DNA of 64,000 nucleotides from Methanosarcina siciliae T4/M (GTDB lineage Archaea; Halobacteriota; Methanosarcinia; Methanosarcinales; Methanosarcinaceae): NCBI RefSeq assembly GCF_000970085.1, contig NZ_CP009506.1:2170001-2234000 (forward strand), given 5' to 3'. The notes beneath the pieces are model-generated. The model saw only the letters and a program-made list of their open reading frames with translations. It had not been told where the DNA came from and made no database searches. Every line of letters begins with the position of its first letter. The first letter of the stretch is position 1. Both the position numbers and the translations under genes were made by a program. Shown here piece by piece: positions 34,080 through 42,387 of the stretch.

Positions 34080-36401
34080 TTGGGTGTTTTCATCCAGAGT
34101 AGCCGTCCAGCTATAATTGTCACTTTGATCCTTTTTGTCATTATTTCCTTACAGGGAGCACAGCTGATCGAGATGGCTTCCGGGACGGAAACTTATGTTT
34201 CTAAAGACACACAACTATACAAAAACTATGATCAACTCTACAAGAAAAACTTTGAGACCGACAGCATTGTAGTGATGATTCAGGGAAATGAGGTTGCATC
34301 CGAAGCCGTAATGAAAGCTGCGGATAAGCTGGAGCAGCAGATGCTGATTGTCCCGGGAGTTTTGTCAGTTACAAGTCCTGCAACCCTGATAAATCAAATA
34401 AATTACCAAGTCTCCGGAAGGTCGAAGATCCCCGATTCGGACCGGGGGGTTCAGGAGCTGATAAATAGCCAGCCATCCTTGTTCGAAACTCTCCTACCTG
34501 ACAAGACTCATATGATGATAGTAATAAAGATTGCAGGCAGCTCAACTGATCAGCAGAAAGAAGATATTCTTAATGCCCTTTACCCTTCTCTCAACGAAGC
34601 TGGTTTTCCTCCCGGGTATAGCCTCATTGTCACCGGTTCCCCTGCCCTGCGGATTGACATCGACAATGAGATGACCCAGAGTATGGGGGTGTTGCTCGGT
34701 ATATCCTCCATCCTGATGGTTATCGTGCTTCTTCTGGTCTTCAGGCATGTAAGGTGGGGACTTTTGCCCCTTCCGGTTGTGTTGCTTGGGGTTTTTTTTA
34801 CTTTCGGGTTTATGGGATATAGTGGTGTGCCCATGACAATGGTTTCCATGGCAGCTTTTCCGGTACTTATCGGGATAGGAATTGACTATGCTATTCAGTT
34901 CCATAACAGAATGGAAGAGGAAATCCGGGCTGGAAACAGTTCAAAAAAAGCCCTCATTCTCACCACAAAACACACTGCTCCCGCCGTACTGATTGCTCTT
35001 ATCATGACATCGCTTGGTTTTGTCTCGCTTTTTACATCCACTGTGCCAATGATACAGGAGTTTGGAATATTACTCCTGATAGGCATCGTCATGTGTTACC
35101 TCTCTGCACTCTTTTTCGGACTAGTAACCCTGTATAGTTTTGATTGGGTTTCCAAAAAGAGCCCTCTCAGGCGATTTAAACAGAAAACAGCAGAAAGCGA
35201 AACCGAAAATCCTCCCCCAAACATTCCATCGGCAAAAGTTGAGAGAGCCAAAGCCCTTGAAAACGCTCTGATAAAGAGCGCTGACTTTACCATAAGGCAT
35301 TCAAAGATTATCCTTGTAGTTGCCCTGCTTACATGTTTTGCGGGGCTTTATGCAGACCGGTCAGTTCCCATCCAGACCGACACAAATTCCTTCATTCCAC
35401 AGGACATGCCTTCCCTTATAAATTATAAGCAAATGATGGACCTGCTTCCGGGGAGTGGAGACCATTTCAACATCATTCTGAGAGTAAAGGATAACAGTGA
35501 CCCGGAAATTCTGAAGTGGATAGATGAGTTTAGTCAGCATGAGGTCACAAACCGGCGCCACGTAAATGGGGCCACAAGTATTGTAGACCTTGTAAAGGAG
35601 CAAAACGGCGGTACAATTCCTGAAACCTCTGAGGAAATACAGGCAATATACGATGAAATCTCTGACAGCCAGAAACAAGAGTATATGTTAGGGAGCCAGT
35701 TGCTTACAATTGACCTTGATATAGGACAAGCCATGGAGAATATCGAGATAACAGGCATTAAAGAACTGCGGGATATTATCCAGGAAGATATACAGTGGAT
35801 GCAGCTGCCTCCTGGTGTTTCCGTCGTTATTACCGGCCAAAGTGTAGCGATGATTGACATAGTCGTCGCCCTTACGAGCGGTAGATCACTTATGACCATG
35901 CTCGGTGTAGGGCTTGTTCTGATGGGTTTGATCGTGGTTTACAGGGACCCAATAAAAGCCCTTTCCCCAATAATTCCTATGTTTATTGTGGTGGGCTGGT
36001 CCGGACTCATCATGGCAGGGCTGAATATCGCCTATACCCCCATGACCGCAGTGCTAGGGGCTTTGATCCTGGGAGTCGGGTCCGAGTATTCCATCCTGAT
36101 GATGGAACGTTACTTTGAGGAAAAAGATAACGGTCTCGACCCGGTGAGCGCAATTAACCAGGCAGTAACCACCACCGGTTCAGCTCTGATAGCTTCGGGA
36201 GCTACAACGGTCTTCGGGTTTTCGGCTCTTATATTTTCTCCCTTCCCCATTCTGAGCAATTTCGGGCTTGTGACGGTCATTGATGTTTGTCTGGCAATCT
36301 TTGTCACCTTCGTGGTCTTCCCACCCCTTATCGTAATGATGGATACTCGCCGGGAGAAGAGAAGGGCGGCAAGTTTGGCAGCAGTTGCAGCAGCAGTTTG
36401 A
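34080..36401 (+). CDS. RND-superfamily exporter (MMPL/HAE3 type)
   Basis: 773 residues from TTG 34080. Two homologous halves, each with one span, an outer domain and five spans: TM1 (PAIIVTLILFVIISLQGAQL), an MMPL-type block (FPVLIGIGIDYAIQFHNRME, GIDYA motif) and its second-half copy (LGALILGVGSEYSILMMERY). Exports lipids or drugs with proton or sodium entry; the HAE3 branch is common in methanogens. The start is uncertain: no ATG/GTG/TTG stands at normal distance from the strong ribosome site (34047-34052), but an in-frame ATA at 34059 does, and it would add IKNIFEK, which looks like the family N-terminus. It follows a MarR gene. Confidence 0.9.
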   Translation: MGVFIQSSRPAIIVTLILFVIISLQGAQLIEMASGTETYVSKDTQLYKNYDQLYKKNFETDSIVVMIQGNEVASEAVMKAADKLEQQMLIVPGVLSVTSPATLINQINYQVSGRSKIPDSDRGVQELINSQPSLFETLLPDKTHMMIVIKIAGSSTDQQKEDILNALYPSLNEAGFPPGYSLIVTGSPALRIDIDNEMTQSMGVLLGISSILMVIVLLLVFRHVRWGLLPLPVVLLGVFFTFGFMGYSGVPMTMVSMAAFPVLIGIGIDYAIQFHNRMEEEIRAGNSSKKALILTTKHTAPAVLIALIMTSLGFVSLFTSTVPMIQEFGILLLIGIVMCYLSALFFGLVTLYSFDWVSKKSPLRRFKQKTAESETENPPPNIPSAKVERAKALENALIKSADFTIRHSKIILVVALLTCFAGLYADRSVPIQTDTNSFIPQDMPSLINYKQMMDLLPGSGDHFNIILRVKDNSDPEILKWIDEFSQHEVTNRRHVNGATSIVDLVKEQNGGTIPETSEEIQAIYDEISDSQKQEYMLGSQLLTIDLDIGQAMENIEITGIKELRDIIQEDIQWMQLPPGVSVVITGQSVAMIDIVVALTSGRSLMTMLGVGLVLMGLIVVYRDPIKALSPIIPMFIVVGWSGLIMAGLNIAYTPMTAVLGALILGVGSEYSILMMERYFEEKDNGLDPVSAINQAVTTTGSALIASGATTVFGFSALIFSPFPILSNFGLVTVIDVCLAIFVTFVVFPPLIVMMDTRREKRRAASLAAVAAAV

Positions 36402-36582
36402 GTAAAGAACTGAAGTATGATCACTCTAGCAGCCAGCAACTGCAGGCTGCAGGAAAGTGGATTGAAATGTGTAAAATTTTGAACCGGAGAACTGAGAAAT
36501 AATGGATGAAGTAACGGGGGTCAATGGATGAAATACCGGGAGTTGCGAATTCTCGGCCTTTTATCTCTTCAGGAGACTAAAC

Positions 36583-36942
36583 ATGAGTTCGAAATTAATT
36601 AAAAATCTCCAGAAGCTAGGTTTTACCGAAAATGAAGCAAAGATTTATGCCGTTCTTGTCTGCCTGGGCCAGGCAAGGGCAAGTGAAATTTCCAAAGCCG
36701 CCGGGGTTCCGAGGGCCAAGGTTTACGGCATCCTCAGGGGTATGGAGAAGAAAGGTTACGTCCGGATCCTTGGAGGCGATCCAATCCTCTTTTGCTGCAC
36801 GCGGCCCGAGGAAATGATGGCAAGAATCAGGGCTGATTTCATGCGTTCCCTGAGAGAGACCTCCTCCGGGCTTAATGCTTTAAGTACCGAAGGTAAAATG
36901 GAGTTTTCCTGTGAATCAATTGAAGTCAGAGGTTCCGCATGA
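36583..36942 (+). CDS. TrmB-like transcriptional regulator (DNA-binding part only)
   Basis: 119 residues. LQKLGFTENEAKIYAVLVCL and ASEISKAAGVPRAKVYGILR are the typical TrmB-family winged helix; the wing ends KKGYVRILGGDP. Sugar-sensing TrmB proteins are ~250-350 residues, so the effector domain is missing; short stand-alone forms are frequent in methanogens. ATG 36583 with GGAG about ten bases upstream. Convergent with the aldo/keto reductase. Target unknown; the RND exporter just upstream is possible. Confidence 0.85.
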   Translation: MSSKLIKNLQKLGFTENEAKIYAVLVCLGQARASEISKAAGVPRAKVYGILRGMEKKGYVRILGGDPILFCCTRPEEMMARIRADFMRSLRETSSGLNALSTEGKMEFSCESIEVRGSA

Positions 36943-37024
36943 AGGACATGGGTATTTGAAAATTCAAATAAAAAGTGAAGTAATGCAAAAAAACTCCAAC
37001 TTTCCTTCATTCCTCCACTCTCCT

Positions 37025-38161
37025 TCATTCCCCCATATAATCCCTTACTTCCTTCAACATTTCCCGTATCCTGATATTCTGAGGGCAGACCTCTTCACAC
37101 TCCCCGCACTCAGCGCAGTTCCCGGCTTTTTCTTCAGGAGACAGCAGGACTCCATACTGGAACCTGGCATTTGCCACGTCGTCAAGCATAAAAACGTCAT
37201 TAAGGTAACTGAGGTTCCGCGGGATATTTACTCCCGAGGGGCAGGGCATGCAGTATTTGCAGCCTGTGCAGTTGACTTTGATCCGGGCTTTGTAGATCTC
37301 CTTAACTTCTCTGATCAGGTTTTTTTCTTCGGCTGAAAGGGAGTCGGGATACCCTTTTTCTGTAATTCTCAGGTTTTCTTCCAGGTGCTCCGGTCCCGAC
37401 ATCCCGCTCAGGACGACACTGATTTCGGGATAGTTCCAGAGATAACGGAAAGCCCATTCTGCAGGAGTTCTTTCTATTCCGGCACGGTCCCAGACCTTTT
37501 TAGCCTCTTCCGGAACTTTTGAAGCAAGATTTCCGCCGCGTAGAGGCTCCATGATAACGACGGCAAGCCCCTTTCCAGCTGCATATTTAAGTCCCTCGAC
37601 TCCTGCCTGGAAGTCCTCGTCCAGGAAATTGAACTGGATCTGGCAGAGGTCCCAGGGATAAGCGTCCACGACTTCCTTGAAAACCTCAAGTTCGTCATGG
37701 AAGGAAAAACCGGTGTATTTGATCTTCCCGGCTTCCCGAGCTTTTTCCAGGAACTCTATAACCCCAAATTTCTTCATTTTCTCCCAGTAGCTTTTCTTTA
37801 CTGCGTGCAGGAGGTAGAAGTCGATGCAGTCCGTCCGGAGCTTTTCAAGCTGCTCGTTTAAGAAGCGGTCCATGTCCTCCTTACGGTTTACGCGCTTGCA
37901 GGAGAGCTTTGTCGCCAGATGGACTTTTTCCCGGTAACCGTCAGAAAGGGCTTTTCCCAGGAAAATTTCCCCCATCCCGCCGTGGTAGGAATAGGCAGCG
38001 TCAACGTAATTTACCCCGTGGTCGATGGCATAGCGGAGGAGTTCGGTTGCTTTCTTTTCATCTATTTTTTCCGGCGCTTCCTCGAGTACTGGGAGCCTCA
38101 TACAGCCGTAGCCCAGAATAGAGACCTTTTCGCCTGTTTTTCCTAACTTGCGGTACAGCAT
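37025..38161 (-). CDS. Aldo/keto reductase with C-terminal 4Fe-4S ferredoxin domain
   Basis: 378 residues. TIM-barrel aldo/keto reductase: YGCMRLPV, DAAYSYHGGMGEIFLGKAL with the catalytic Asp/Tyr, a TKL lysine near 84 and LLHAV histidine near 118. The tail carries CTGCKYCMPCPSG (~298-310) and CAECGECEEVCPQN (~353-366), a ferredoxin-like pair that can hold iron-sulfur clusters. Such two-domain proteins are common in anaerobes; the physiological substrate is unknown. Electron supply may come from ferredoxin rather than NADPH alone (inference). Start ATG 38161. Confidence 0.93.
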   Translation of the reverse strand: MLYRKLGKTGEKVSILGYGCMRLPVLEEAPEKIDEKKATELLRYAIDHGVNYVDAAYSYHGGMGEIFLGKALSDGYREKVHLATKLSCKRVNRKEDMDRFLNEQLEKLRTDCIDFYLLHAVKKSYWEKMKKFGVIEFLEKAREAGKIKYTGFSFHDELEVFKEVVDAYPWDLCQIQFNFLDEDFQAGVEGLKYAAGKGLAVVIMEPLRGGNLASKVPEEAKKVWDRAGIERTPAEWAFRYLWNYPEISVVLSGMSGPEHLEENLRITEKGYPDSLSAEEKNLIREVKEIYKARIKVNCTGCKYCMPCPSGVNIPRNLSYLNDVFMLDDVANARFQYGVLLSPEEKAGNCAECGECEEVCPQNIRIREMLKEVRDYMGE

Positions 38162-38438
38162 TTTTTACCTCTTAGTCGTGTCTGCCCGGCAATATGGGGT
38201 TAATGAGTGTAAACCTTTACTACCCGAGTTGCGCCTCGGGAGTACGCGGTCTGTTTCGCTCGCTTTGCTCGCTCAAGCAGACTACTTTATCAAGCAGACT
38301 ATTTTATAGTAGAGTCGAGAGCTAAGCTCAAGAAGACCCATTTGGATGATTAACATTACTTTTTTTCAGGGGGGCTGATCAAAATGCTGCTAAGAGATAC
38401 TGTTATATCTGATCCTTTCCTATCACATATCGATTATT

Positions 38439-38798
38439 ATGGGGAAGAATATCCAGGAAATAAAGGAAGTAAAGGGCTTTATGCCCAGGTCTGTTGTTTA
38501 CGCTGAGAAGATAAATGAGGATTTTGGCGAAGGGCTTGCCGGCTTTTATGAAGCTATCTGGGCTGAGAGGGAAGGCGGGCTTTCCATGAAGCAGAAGCAC
38601 CTTATGGTCTTTGCTATTGCTTGTTCCAATAACAACATAGAAAGCGCAGTCAAAATCCTTGAAAGGCTTAAGAAATTCAAAGCCACAAGAGCTGAAATTT
38701 CAGACGCTATGATGGTTGCTGCCTGGACCGGTGGAATTCAGAATTTCACGGATTTCAGTGTAGCTGTGCTGGAGGAAATGGAGAAACTCGGGTTTTAA
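38439..38798 (+). CDS. Carboxymuconolactone decarboxylase (CMD)-family protein
   Basis: 119 residues, all-helical AhpD-like fold: FYEAIWAEREGGLSMKQKHL, MVFAIACSNNNIESAVKILE, ATRAEISDAMMVAAWTGG. The usual E-x(n)-C-x2-C-x3-H redox centre is incomplete: only one Cys (IACSNN) is present, so a peroxidase disulfide cycle is unlikely. Function unknown. ATG at 38439. Confidence 0.82.
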   Translation: MGKNIQEIKEVKGFMPRSVVYAEKINEDFGEGLAGFYEAIWAEREGGLSMKQKHLMVFAIACSNNNIESAVKILERLKKFKATRAEISDAMMVAAWTGGIQNFTDFSVAVLEEMEKLGF

Positions 38799-39543
38799 GT
38801 CCCATATTCTCCATTTTTTAAATTTTTTTTGAATTTGGGGAAGGGAGTAAAGTAAAAAATGAATGATTGGTTCCCTGGTCCCGGTAAAACTTTCAGAAGC
38901 AGTTAGCAGGGCAATAAATGAACAGAAGCCCGGATAAGTTTTTTTCAGTTCAAACATTTCAGTCCGAACTTTTTTAGTTTTAATTTTTTTGGTTCAAACA
39001 TTTCATATTATTCATTCCAGTATATCGGAATGTTCGAGTTTTAAATGTCTTATAAGTCCTGCAAAAATCCGGTTGATCTTTTTATTTATAAACTTTTCCA
39101 TACTGTTTTTTAGTTTTGGAATAAATATTAATATTTTTTTAAAGTGATTCGTTACTTCTGTTATTTTTTTATTAATTCCTGGGTTTTTAAATAAAAAATG
39201 ATATAGAACTCCCATTTTTTTCGGAAGCTTTATTTACCCCGCTTTGATAGAGAAAAATAGAAAGATTTCAATCAAAGACCTTTCCAGTCAAAAACGTTCC
39301 CAGCGGCAGGAACTTACTCCTTTAATAAGTTTTCTTGAAAGTCACGGCGTTAACTAAGGTACGACATATGTTTACTTTGAATGTGTTTACTTTGAATGTG
39401 TTTACTTTGAATGTGTTTACTTTGATTTGCTGAGTACGTGTAAGTTGCCTGCTTCATATAATAAGACACCTGCCTGAGAAGTAATGTAAGGAATATGTTG
39501 ATCAGGGCATGTGTCTGGTCAGGTCGCTATAGGGAGTGTTGCT
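38799..39543. other. Long AT-rich intergenic region with a 15-bp tandem repeat
   Basis: 745 bp. At 39370-39426 the unit GTTTACTTTGAATGT is repeated three times perfectly and once in part. A minus-strand ORF at 39012-39215 (67 codons, Lys/Ile-rich) has no ribosome site and is not called. The remainder is AT-rich with T-runs and no other feature. Confidence 0.6.
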
Positions 39544-40038
39544 ATGGAGCATCCGGAAACATGTTTAATTTTTCGAGAAGTACAGGATCTGCATAATAAC
39601 ATTTTTCTGATTTCTGTTCTCTATCCTGCCCTTCTACTCTGGTATGTCGAGGTCTACAGCCTGGTCTTCGGAAAACCTGCCGGGGTCCAGAATATTCCGG
39701 ACATCTACTTATTTGCGCTCTGGTTTGTCTTTGGGGTATTTTTCCCTCTTCTGTTCTACTATACAAAACATATCACAGAGGTCCGAAAAGATGGAATCTA
39801 CATCCGTTTAATACCTCTGAACCCTTCATTTAAAAAAATTCCAATTTATGTGGTTGAAGATTGCAGGATTCAGGCATATGACCCTTTTACAGGGAAGGAT
39901 TACAAAGATAACCCCCTTTCCAAAAGAGCAAGTTTCGTTGTAACCCTGAAACTCATCACCGGGAAAAGAGTGATGATCAGCTCTAAGAATCCAAAAGAAC
40001 TCCATCAGGCTATTATGTCTGCCGTGGCCAGCTTTTGA
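39544..40038 (+). CDS. DUF6141-like small membrane protein
   Basis: 164 residues from ATG 39544, preceded by GGGAGTG; the ORF opens 33 bases earlier without a better site. Two spans (NNIFLISVLYPALLLWYVEV and LFALWFVFGVFFPLLFYY) are followed by a cytosolic or outer beta-rich domain (ITEVRKDGIYIRLIPLNPSF, VTLKLITGKRVMISSKNP). This two-span plus PH-like layout fits DUF6141 as I recall it. Function unknown. Confidence 0.65.
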   Translation: MEHPETCLIFREVQDLHNNIFLISVLYPALLLWYVEVYSLVFGKPAGVQNIPDIYLFALWFVFGVFFPLLFYYTKHITEVRKDGIYIRLIPLNPSFKKIPIYVVEDCRIQAYDPFTGKDYKDNPLSKRASFVVTLKLITGKRVMISSKNPKELHQAIMSAVASF

Positions 40039-40419
40039 TTTAGACCGGAGAATTACGGGATTATAACATAAACTTTTCCCAGAAAGAGAAAGATCATTTA
40101 TCATACAGCTGTTGCTTCCTGATTCCGGAAGAAGCTCGATTAAAACAGTTTTCCGGAAGATTTCCTGGTTTGTGGATTATCTCAGGTTTTATCTCAGGGT
40201 TTATATCTTGCCAGCCCAATATTTACCAGGGATTTCAGGTAGATTAACTATAGGATAAGAGGCATGGCAGGAAAGATATTGTGTCATTTTTAAATAAGGT
40301 GCATTCGTCCCCAAACGGTACGGGGGGAGATTATTAGAAGAGAGACCGACGCAGACAGGGAGAAAAGGTTTTCAGGTGAAGGGACGGAAGCTCTTTACAG
40401 GGAACATGCGGGAATTCCT

Positions 40420-40989
40420 GTGATTGAACTCGAACTCAAAAGCTTTCTTCAGCTCTTTGATTCCTTTGACCCTGCTCCGTTTCACGAAAAAGAGCTTAAT
40501 CTGGACGCAGAAGAATACCTCTATAACGCTGTAGACGAATTTCCCCTGAAAAAGCCCCTTGAAATCATGATATATCTGCCGTCTACTGAGGTCAATGCAC
40601 AACTCGAAATCGACCTTAAAGAGGCTATAAAAAATCATTTTTCATATAAAAAACTCCTTGCCGAAATCGAACTGAAAAGGCTGCTTCATCAGGGGAGAAA
40701 GAACTTTATAATAGCTCTTATCTTCCTTTTCCTCTGCCTGCTCGTGATCCGACTGCTTTCGGCTTTTGAAGAAAGCCTGGTGAACACCCTTTTCTCTGAG
40801 GGGCTTCTTATTATCGGGTGGGTTGCAATGTGGGAACCGGTGCATATTTTCCTTTACGGCTGGTGGCCGATTGTCCACAGGCGGAACATTTACGAAAAAA
40901 TTGTACATATGGACGTCTATATAGGTACAGGATCTCCGACAAAGGAAATGGCTCGAGGATATCGTTTCACACCAAAAAGAAGGTTCTGA
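40420..40989 (+). CDS. Hypothetical two-span membrane protein
   Basis: Not recognised. 189 residues from GTG 40420. A charged N-terminal domain (ELKSFLQLFDSFDPAPFHEK, YNAVDEFPLKKPLEIMIYLP) precedes two spans (FIIALIFLFLCLLVIRLL; EGLLIIGWVAMWEPVHIFLY) and a basic tail. The frame is open upstream to 40294, and the residues before the GTG (RETDADREKRFSGEGTEALY) look coding, but no ATG, GTG or TTG exists there; an ATT/ATA start or a start lost by mutation is possible. GCGGGA lies seven bases before the GTG. The gap 40039-40293 shows nothing else. Confidence 0.7.
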   Translation: MIELELKSFLQLFDSFDPAPFHEKELNLDAEEYLYNAVDEFPLKKPLEIMIYLPSTEVNAQLEIDLKEAIKNHFSYKKLLAEIELKRLLHQGRKNFIIALIFLFLCLLVIRLLSAFEESLVNTLFSEGLLIIGWVAMWEPVHIFLYGWWPIVHRRNIYEKIVHMDVYIGTGSPTKEMARGYRFTPKRRF

Positions 40990-41058
40990 GAATTTTAAGA
41001 TCCGAAACCTGAAAATTAAGCCCTTATTGGACCTGGTAAAGCCCTATTAAAACCTTCA

Positions 41059-42087
41059 TTAAAAAATCCGCGCGTCCACAACCACATGCAGGACACCCGG
41101 AGAATACTTCTTTATTCTTCGGATTGCCAGGACCTCAACTTTTTTCCCCAGGCATCCTGCAGTTTTTTTTATCCTCTCTTCAGGTCTGGTCCAGGCGAGA
41201 TTTTCAGGCACCGTTTCATGGTAATGCAGGATTCCTCCTCTTTTTTTCAGGGTTTTTATAGCCGGCTCCAGATAGTGGTGGGTTGTTCCCACATACCCCA
41301 TAATAACTCTGTCAGCTTCCCCCTCGGGAGCAGCCTGTGAGCAGTCTCCAAGAATCGGGGTGATAATGTCCTCCACGTGGTTTAGCCTGATATTTTCCTT
41401 CAGGTAGGCAAAGGATTCGGGGTTTATTTCTATCGAGATGATTTTTTCCGGATGCGCATGGACAGCCATGGGAATTGAAAAGTACCCAATCCCTGCAAAC
41501 ATATCCACAACAGTTTCTCCCTGTCCAAGTTTGCTCATCCTTTTTCTTTCTTCAAGGTTCCCTTTGGAATACATCACTTTCGTTACGTCCTGTTTAAAAA
41601 AGCAGCCGTGTTCCTTGTGGACTGTTTCCGTCCCGCTGCCGATAAGGAGCTCTCTTTTTGGCTGGCGGAACTGCCCTTCGATCCCGAAGTCTCTGACCAC
41701 GCTCCGGCACTTCGGGCACATGGAGAGGAGAGCCTCGGCTATCAGGAGCTTTTTTTCATCGAGCGCGTCTGGGATACTAACTATTGCTATATCTCCAAGC
41801 ATCTGCCAGCCAGAGGGGATATGAGCAATTTCGGATTCGGAGAGGGAGGTTTTCAGACATTCTTTGAGGGACACTGAAGGCTTTAGAAATTCGGGACTTT
41901 TCTGATCAATAACAGGGAATCCTTCAACCGTTTCACCTGCAGTCCCAGTTACAGGAATTTCCAGAAAGGTACCTCCCTCAATCACGATTCTTCGGATTTT
42001 TCTTTTAGTATCCAGAAATTTCCCGGAAATTGCTTTTTCCCTGATTTCTTCTCCTTTTTCCGGGGGGATCCGGATTGTTCTGTACAT
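41059..42087 (-). CDS. tRNA wyosine-biosynthesis aminocarboxypropyltransferase-like (Taw2/Trm5 family)
   Basis: 342 residues. N-terminal domain, then GWQMLGDIAIVSIP and the RNA-methyltransferase fold. The SAM motif DMFAGIGYFSIPMAVHA has GIGY as in Taw2/TYW2, where Trm5 usually has GVGPF. EINPESFAYLKENIRLN is motif II. HYHETVPE is near the end. Taw2 transfers the aminocarboxypropyl group of SAM to 4-demethylwyosine at G37 of tRNA-Phe; Trm5 would be the alternative (m1G37). Start ATG 42087. It stands alone between two plus-strand genes. Confidence 0.85.
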   Translation of the reverse strand: MYRTIRIPPEKGEEIREKAISGKFLDTKRKIRRIVIEGGTFLEIPVTGTAGETVEGFPVIDQKSPEFLKPSVSLKECLKTSLSESEIAHIPSGWQMLGDIAIVSIPDALDEKKLLIAEALLSMCPKCRSVVRDFGIEGQFRQPKRELLIGSGTETVHKEHGCFFKQDVTKVMYSKGNLEERKRMSKLGQGETVVDMFAGIGYFSIPMAVHAHPEKIISIEINPESFAYLKENIRLNHVEDIITPILGDCSQAAPEGEADRVIMGYVGTTHHYLEPAIKTLKKRGGILHYHETVPENLAWTRPEERIKKTAGCLGKKVEVLAIRRIKKYSPGVLHVVVDARIF

Positions 42088-42387
42088 TGGAATTATGAAT
42101 AGTGTGAATGAGATTAATGTTTTTTGTTTGACTTTTTCTATGGATTATCTGCTGAAAATAATAACAGAGGGTTCAAAAGAGGATTCTTATTTACCTCTGA
42201 TTTTTTCTTTGCGAGAAAATCCACGATAGAAGAAGACTGCAATAAGTGGTTGGATAGTTTACACTATGCTCTTTTTTCAGAATGAGCCTGGCAAGAAGAG
42301 ACCTGCGTCTTACCTGAAAAGTTGTTTACACATACCTGCACCAATCAATCGAACAGTATTAAATATTTTAATATCGTGTATTTAACC

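Noticed and set aside
39012..39215. Minus-strand ORF of 67 codons
   Set aside because: No ribosome binding site, Lys/Ile/Asn-rich composition expected from AT-rich DNA, and no recognisable motif.
39370..39426. CRISPR-like repeats
   Set aside because: Units are directly adjacent at 15 bp without spacers, and no cas genes are in the window.
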